NCBI GenBank assembly: GCA_007124075.1
Contig: SLFV01000230.1
Location: forward strand, 1 to 9,454
Length of the DNA stretch: 9,454 nucleotides
Origin: Roseimaritima sp.
GTDB taxonomy: Bacteria; Planctomycetota; Planctomycetia; Pirellulales; Pirellulaceae
Direction of reading: 5' to 3'
The notes beneath the pieces are model-generated. The model was not told the origin of the DNA, did not search any database, and was given only the letters and a program-made list of their open reading frames with translations. Made by a program: the position numbers and the translations under genes. Positions 6,042 through 9,454 of the stretch are shown here, one piece after another. Each line of letters starts with the position of its first letter. Within the stretch, counting starts at the first letter, position 1.

Positions 6042-6503
6042 TCAGGGGAGGGTGGTCACCAAGCGATCATCACGGAGAACTGTCGCCGGCAACTCCAGCC
6101 AGTCGGTAATCACCAGTCGCTGCAGGGAAACATCGTTTGCTTGCGCGAAAATTGCTTCCAGGATCCGATCTCGCAGCCCAGTTTGCTTTGGATCTTGCAG
6201 CAATTCTTGCGATACCTGACGCAACGTCTGCTCCACCGACTCCTGAATCTCCAGTCGCTTGCGACGCAGTTGGTCCTCCGCGTAGTGCCGGCGATTAGGG
6301 TCAACGGTTGTGTGCAAACTGAAGGCATACACAACTTCCGGATGGTTGGTAAGCTGAAATCGGAAAGAACCAACATAGATCGTTGAGGACTGATGATTCT
6401 TCAGTCTTGTGACTTGGCTGCGAACGTAACTAATGATCGCCGCGTGGATGACGACCACAAGGAACACCAGCCCAATGACCCAGTATCTTCTAATGAAATA
6501 CAC
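6042..6503 (-). CDS. small single-pass membrane protein, FliL-like layout
   Basis: A 153-residue protein of unknown function. Residues about 8-28 (VIGLVFLVVVIHAAIISYV region) form one transmembrane helix preceded by RR, so the rest is predicted outside the cytoplasm. The remainder reads beta-rich (TIYVGSFRFQL, 41-51; EVVYAFSLHTTVD, 56-68), then a long helix (about 75-103), then TGLRDRILEAIFAQ (108-121) and LQRLVITDWLEL (127-138). This order of TM helix, strand pair, long helix, LR..I..AI helix and final V.TDW strand resembles FliL, the flagellar stator-associated protein, but no flagellar gene is nearby and I would not use the name. The start is GTG 6503; no in-frame ATG occurs just upstream and no strong Shine-Dalgarno is visible. 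It is divergent from the lipid kinase gene. Confidence 0.75.
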   Translation of the reverse strand: MYFIRRYWVIGLVFLVVVIHAAIISYVRSQVTRLKNHQSSTIYVGSFRFQLTNHPEVVYAFSLHTTVDPNRRHYAEDQLRRKRLEIQESVEQTLRQVSQELLQDPKQTGLRDRILEAIFAQANDVSLQRLVITDWLELPATVLRDDRLVTTLP

Positions 6504-6557
6504 GTTCTGCCCGTTTTCTCTAGATCGAGTAAATGTCTGCAGTTTGGGTGATTCGCA

Positions 6558-6601
6558 GGTAGAATCGTGAAAGTTGAATTCACTTCCAAGGCCATTCTAC
6601 C
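6558..6601. repeat. nested inverted repeat
   Basis: Perfect 8-base outer arms GGTAGAAT and ATTCTACC enclose a second 5-base pair GTGAA/TTCAC with a 7-base loop. The segment lies 55 bases upstream of the GTG start of the minus-strand membrane gene. It could be an operator or a leader hairpin. Confidence 0.5.
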
Positions 6602-6629
6602 CTCCAGGTCGTAGTGCGAATTCCCAAGT

Positions 6630-6653
6630 ACTGCGAGGTCACGACCGCGCAGT
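6630..6653. repeat. 24-base near-palindrome
   Basis: ACTGCG (6630-6635) pairs with CGCAGT (6648-6653) and GGTC (6637-6640) with GACC (6643-6646), leaving one A-G mismatch (6636/6647). GTTTTG follows on the plus strand, so it could be an operator or a weak attenuator in the lipid kinase leader. Confidence 0.5.
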
Positions 6654-6724
6654 GTTTTGCCCGAAGGAACCGTAGCTTGCGAATTGCGGGGCAAGCGGCG
6701 CGCAAGCGAGAAAAATGATAATTT

Positions 6725-7807
6725 ATGGCAATTTTTCCCCAAAAGGACGACGGTCGATGCCCGTCGACGCGAACGCAACGCGTTTTCTTCTTGGAAAATC
6801 CGCAGGCCGGAAGCGGCCACGGCCACGATCGAATTCAGCAAGCAATTGCTGCACTCCGAACCGCTGATTTTGCGGTTTCCATTTCGCGGAATTGTCAGGA
6901 AATCGTTGCCGCCATCGCCGCCACTCCTCCGGATTCGACCGCCGCTGTCGTCACTGCGGGGGGGGACGGCACATTACGTCTGGCCGCCGATCAGCTTCCG
7001 GCGACGATTCCACTGGTCCCCTTTCCGCTAGGGACGGAAAACTTACTGGCCAAACATTTTGGCTTCACCACGTCCGCCGATGAATTGTTGCAAACCGTCT
7101 CGCACGGTTCCTTGATTCGCATCGACGCGGCTACCGCCAACGGAAAATTGTTTTTAATCATGGCGACTTGCGGATTTGATGCCGAAGTCGTGCGGCGGAT
7201 GGATCAGCAACGCATAGGTCACATCCGTCACTGGCATTACATCAAACCGATCATTCAAACCGTGCGTAGCTACCATTACCCATCGATCGTGGTTACTTGC
7301 CCGGGGGCGGTCGTGAACCAAGGCGATGCCCGCTCCGAAAACGTGCCGTTTACTCCTGGGAAGGGCGGGGGGAATGCCGCCGATTTGAATAAAAAATCAG
7401 TGTTGGCGTCTGTGGCTGGCGGTCGACCGGAAGGACCAATCACTTGCCGCTGGGCGATGTTTTTCAACTTGCCCTGTTACGCGGGAGGGTTAATGATACA
7501 ACCGCACGCCGATCCTGCCGACGGCCAACTGGACCTGTGCGGCTTGACCCGCGGATCGACATTCAGCACACTGCGTTACCTGACCGCCGTCCGCTATCTC
7601 AGGCATCTGGCTGGTCCGGACGTGCTGCGCTATCGAAGTCCACAATGGGCGATCTGCTCCGATCTACCAATTCCTTTCCAAGTCGATGGCGATTACGGCG
7701 GCATGCTCCCTTTGACCCTGGAATGTTTGCCGCAACGTCTGACGCTGCGTGTGCCCGTGGGCGTTACGAAACCTTCTCCGCTTCCGATCGTCGACACCGA
7801 AGGCTAA
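6725..7807 (+). CDS. diacylglycerol/sphingosine-kinase-type lipid kinase
   Basis: A 360-residue member of the DAGK catalytic family (YegS/BmrU/DgkB type), which phosphorylates a membrane lipid such as diacylglycerol using ATP; the substrate cannot be read from sequence. Signature elements are NPQAGSGHG at 25-33, the nucleotide-binding GGDGT at 79-83, PLGTENLLAKHFG at 101-113 (PLGTGN in most family members), ATCGFDAEVVRRM at 147-159, GGLMIQPHADPADGQLDL at 254-271 and FQVDGDYG at 318-325, followed by a C-terminal beta-sandwich. Residues about 194-238, between two strands of the second domain, form an unusual Gly/Asn-rich insert. GGDGT is encoded across a run of eight G (6958-6965). ATG 6725 is the first possible start, as an in-frame TAA lies at 6719-6721; there is no strong Shine-Dalgarno. 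Confidence 0.92.
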   Translation: MAIFPQKDDGRCPSTRTQRVFFLENPQAGSGHGHDRIQQAIAALRTADFAVSISRNCQEIVAAIAATPPDSTAAVVTAGGDGTLRLAADQLPATIPLVPFPLGTENLLAKHFGFTTSADELLQTVSHGSLIRIDAATANGKLFLIMATCGFDAEVVRRMDQQRIGHIRHWHYIKPIIQTVRSYHYPSIVVTCPGAVVNQGDARSENVPFTPGKGGGNAADLNKKSVLASVAGGRPEGPITCRWAMFFNLPCYAGGLMIQPHADPADGQLDLCGLTRGSTFSTLRYLTAVRYLRHLAGPDVLRYRSPQWAICSDLPIPFQVDGDYGGMLPLTLECLPQRLTLRVPVGVTKPSPLPIVDTEG

Positions 7808-7920
7808 AACGTTTGAAACCGACCCAGCTCCCGGGAGGCCCGTTCCGGCCGGTTCGTCTTGATATTTTCATCCTACGCTACCACTTTTCCGTAATGATTC
7901 CTCTGCCCGCGTTTTTTTCA
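7808..7920. other. spacer between lipid kinase and lipoprotein genes
   Basis: It contains palindrome CTCCCGGGAG (7828-7837) inside a weak AACCG/CGGTT pairing (7817-7821, 7850-7854), with no clear T run after it. A T-rich segment leads into the next gene, including TTGATA near 7858 as a possible -35 box and a run of seven T at 7912-7918 just before the start. No firm terminator or promoter. Confidence 0.3.
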
Positions 7921-9454
7921 ATGGCAAACGTTTCACATCGTCGAATCGCCTGTTGTCTGGCGACGGTGTTGGGGATGACACTTTCAGCGCTTGCCGGCTG
8001 CGCTGATCGAAGCGAACAGGCCCGGCGGATTCAGCGGCAGCAACAGTTACTGCAAGAAGAAGCCGGCAGCTACGATCACCTGAGGGAGACGTTCCTCCTG
8101 CTGACTCGGCTGGGGGAATCGGATCTGAACGCTGCATCGGGGCAGTTAAGCTATCACCTTAACGCGTGGCGCGAAAAAGTCAGCAGTGACGGGTACCCAT
8201 TGCCCACCGAATTGTTGGCCAGTTGGCAATCGCTGTTACCAACCGCACAAGCCACCGCAGAGATTGCGCGCAAGGAGTTTGCTGCATCGGACGTGGAACA
8301 TTTCCGATTGCAGTACCTCCTGCACTGCGTGACGCAACGTGTGCTGGAGAAACCTTGTATTGACCCCTGGTTGGAATCACGGGTCGACCAGGTGGGGTTG
8401 ACGGACCAGTCCGATTATCAATTGCGCGTCGCCAGTCGGCTGTTTGACTGGGTGATCCGCAATGTGCAACAGGAACCATTGGAAATCCAATTTCCCGACA
8501 CCCCCTCCCTTCCCGCACTGGGCCAGGGATTGACCTTCATGGGGCCGGGATACCGGCAAACGACCTGGGAGGCTCTGTGGCGTGGCTCCGCCGACGGTCT
8601 ACTGCGTGCAGACATATTTTTGCAGTTATGTCGTCACGCCAACCTCCCGGCTTGCATGTTGTCGGTCCCCAACCAAACCGATCCGCAGGGAGACCCGTGG
8701 TTATGCGCGGTCGTCATCGCAGGCGAAGCCTTCCTATTTGACACACAACTGGGATTGCCGATTCCGGGGACCAACGAGCGGGGCATTGCCACGTTGACCG
8801 CCGCGCGTCGCGACCCGTCGATTTTGCGGCGGCTGCGAGTCGCGGGTTTTTTTGACTACCCGCTCAGTTCGACCGACATTCAACAAACCATTCCCCTGCT
8901 CAACGCGACTCCCGAACTGCTGTCGCACCGCATGCGATTGCTAACCGAATCGTTTGCGGGCGACCAAAGAATCAATCTGCACCTCGACGCCCAGGCCGTC
9001 GCGGATGCGTTTACGCAGTTACCGGGAATCTCCACCGCTCGATTGTGGACCCTGCCACTTCGTGCGCGCCAGTACGCGGAAGCCGTCCAAGATGCGATGC
9101 GCGACAACATCGCCTTGGCGCAGTGGTATTATGTGCAATACGGGATGTTTGATGAACTTGGGGCACTGGGTCGCGCCCGCTGGCGACATCTGCAAGGTTC
9201 GTTTGACAACATCGAGGAAGAAGACCTGCAGGGAGCCCGCGTGCTGTACATGGACCTGCGTCGCCCAGAGTTTGAACTGGCTGATTTGCGGCTGAACGTC
9301 CGCTTGCAGAAGGAATACGCCTTGGAACGTCAGCGTGGCGAAACCGAAGAGGTATACCAACGGCGGATTGCGTTCATCCAGGACGTTTTGCGGGAAACCA
9401 AACGCACGGCCACCTTTTGGTTGGGGCAGATGCACTTTGAGGAGCAGCGTTGGG
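7921..9454 (+). CDS. lipoprotein with degenerate transglutaminase-like region (3' end outside window)
   Basis: The frame is open from ATG 7921 to the window end, giving 511 residues without a stop. MANVSHRR followed by a hydrophobic segment and lipobox LAGC (24-27) predicts lipid attachment at C27. A helical region follows (about 30-180). ASRLFDWVIRNVQ (171-183) resembles the helix that precedes transglutaminase cores, and SADGLLRADIFLQLCRHANLPACMLSV (from 223) matches the core pattern G-x-C-x-D-x-A..LCR..G.PA, but the Cys position reads Leu (about 227 or 228). PWLCAVVIAGEAFLFDTQLG (259-278) fits the HAW...D strand with the His missing and an Asp (D274) kept. The rest (330-511) is mainly helical, with Arg-rich and Trp/Tyr-rich segments. 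The core is probably inactive and perhaps binds peptide or protein in the envelope (inference). ATG 7894 is an alternative in-frame start; 7921 gives a normal signal peptide. Confidence 0.82.
   Translation, partial: MANVSHRRIACCLATVLGMTLSALAGCADRSEQARRIQRQQQLLQEEAGSYDHLRETFLLLTRLGESDLNAASGQLSYHLNAWREKVSSDGYPLPTELLASWQSLLPTAQATAEIARKEFAASDVEHFRLQYLLHCVTQRVLEKPCIDPWLESRVDQVGLTDQSDYQLRVASRLFDWVIRNVQQEPLEIQFPDTPSLPALGQGLTFMGPGYRQTTWEALWRGSADGLLRADIFLQLCRHANLPACMLSVPNQTDPQGDPWLCAVVIAGEAFLFDTQLGLPIPGTNERGIATLTAARRDPSILRRLRVAGFFDYPLSSTDIQQTIPLLNATPELLSHRMRLLTESFAGDQRINLHLDAQAVADAFTQLPGISTARLWTLPLRARQYAEAVQDAMRDNIALAQWYYVQYGMFDELGALGRARWRHLQGSFDNIEEEDLQGARVLYMDLRRPEFELADLRLNVRLQKEYALERQRGETEEVYQRRIAFIQDVLRETKRTATFWLGQMHFEEQRW

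Larger units (their letters stand above)
6504..6724. promoter_or_regulatory. divergent spacer rich in inverted repeats
   Basis: This spacer should carry promoters for the membrane protein (minus) and the lipid kinase (plus). It holds a chain of inverted repeats. GGTAGAAT (6558-6565) pairs with ATTCTACC (6594-6601), enclosing GTGAA/TTCAC (6567-6571, 6579-6583). GGTCGT (6607-6612) pairs with ACGACC (6641-6646), which competes with the near-palindrome 6630-6653. GCTTGCG (6675-6681) pairs with CGCAAGC (6701-6707), while its GCTTGC part can instead pair with GCAAGC at 6691-6696. I cannot assign clear promoter boxes. Confidence 0.5.

Overview
This window looks like chromosomal DNA of a planctomycete, probably of the Pirellulales group. 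That is inferred, not proven. The evidence is a secreted PQQ-type propeller protein opening with the DWSRFRGPNGSG motif that is very common in that phylum, a lipoprotein with a degenerate transglutaminase-like core, moderately high GC, weak or absent Shine-Dalgarno sites before several genes, and free use of GTG and TTG starts.

Layout from left to right. Positions 1-1325 (minus) hold a nearly complete DUF1015 gene running off the left edge. A 242-base divergent spacer follows; it carries a perfect 18-base palindrome matching the bacterial centromere site parS. Next comes a tightly overlapping parA-parB pair (1568-3401, plus), so the window holds a complete ParABS chromosome segregation locus. 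A spacer of about 210 bases leads to a tRNA-Pro(UGG) gene (3612-3686, plus). Convergent to it is mogA (3726-4283, minus), the molybdopterin adenylyltransferase, which starts at TTG. Divergent from mogA, across about 310 bases, is an exported PQQ-type beta-propeller protein (4595-5917, plus). Just upstream of its start is a striking 103-base structure: 27-base nearly perfect inverted arms that can close into a three-way junction.

After a convergent spacer with hairpins and a possible rho-independent terminator comes a small single-pass membrane protein with a FliL-like layout (6042-6503, minus). It is divergent from a diacylglycerol/sphingosine-kinase-type lipid kinase (6725-7807, plus); their 221-base shared spacer is rich in competing inverted repeats. 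The right end (7921-9454, plus) is the N-terminal 511 residues of a lipoprotein with a transglutaminase-like region that seems to lack the catalytic Cys and His.

Only parS-parA-parB clearly work together. The other genes are a mixed set of housekeeping and envelope functions, mostly in divergent or convergent pairs. I see no CRISPR array, transposase, phage module or defence island. The observations most worth following are the three-way-junction inverted repeat upstream of the propeller gene, the parS next to parAB, the ParB/sulfiredoxin-like motif in the DUF1015 protein, and the apparently inactive transglutaminase-like lipoprotein.
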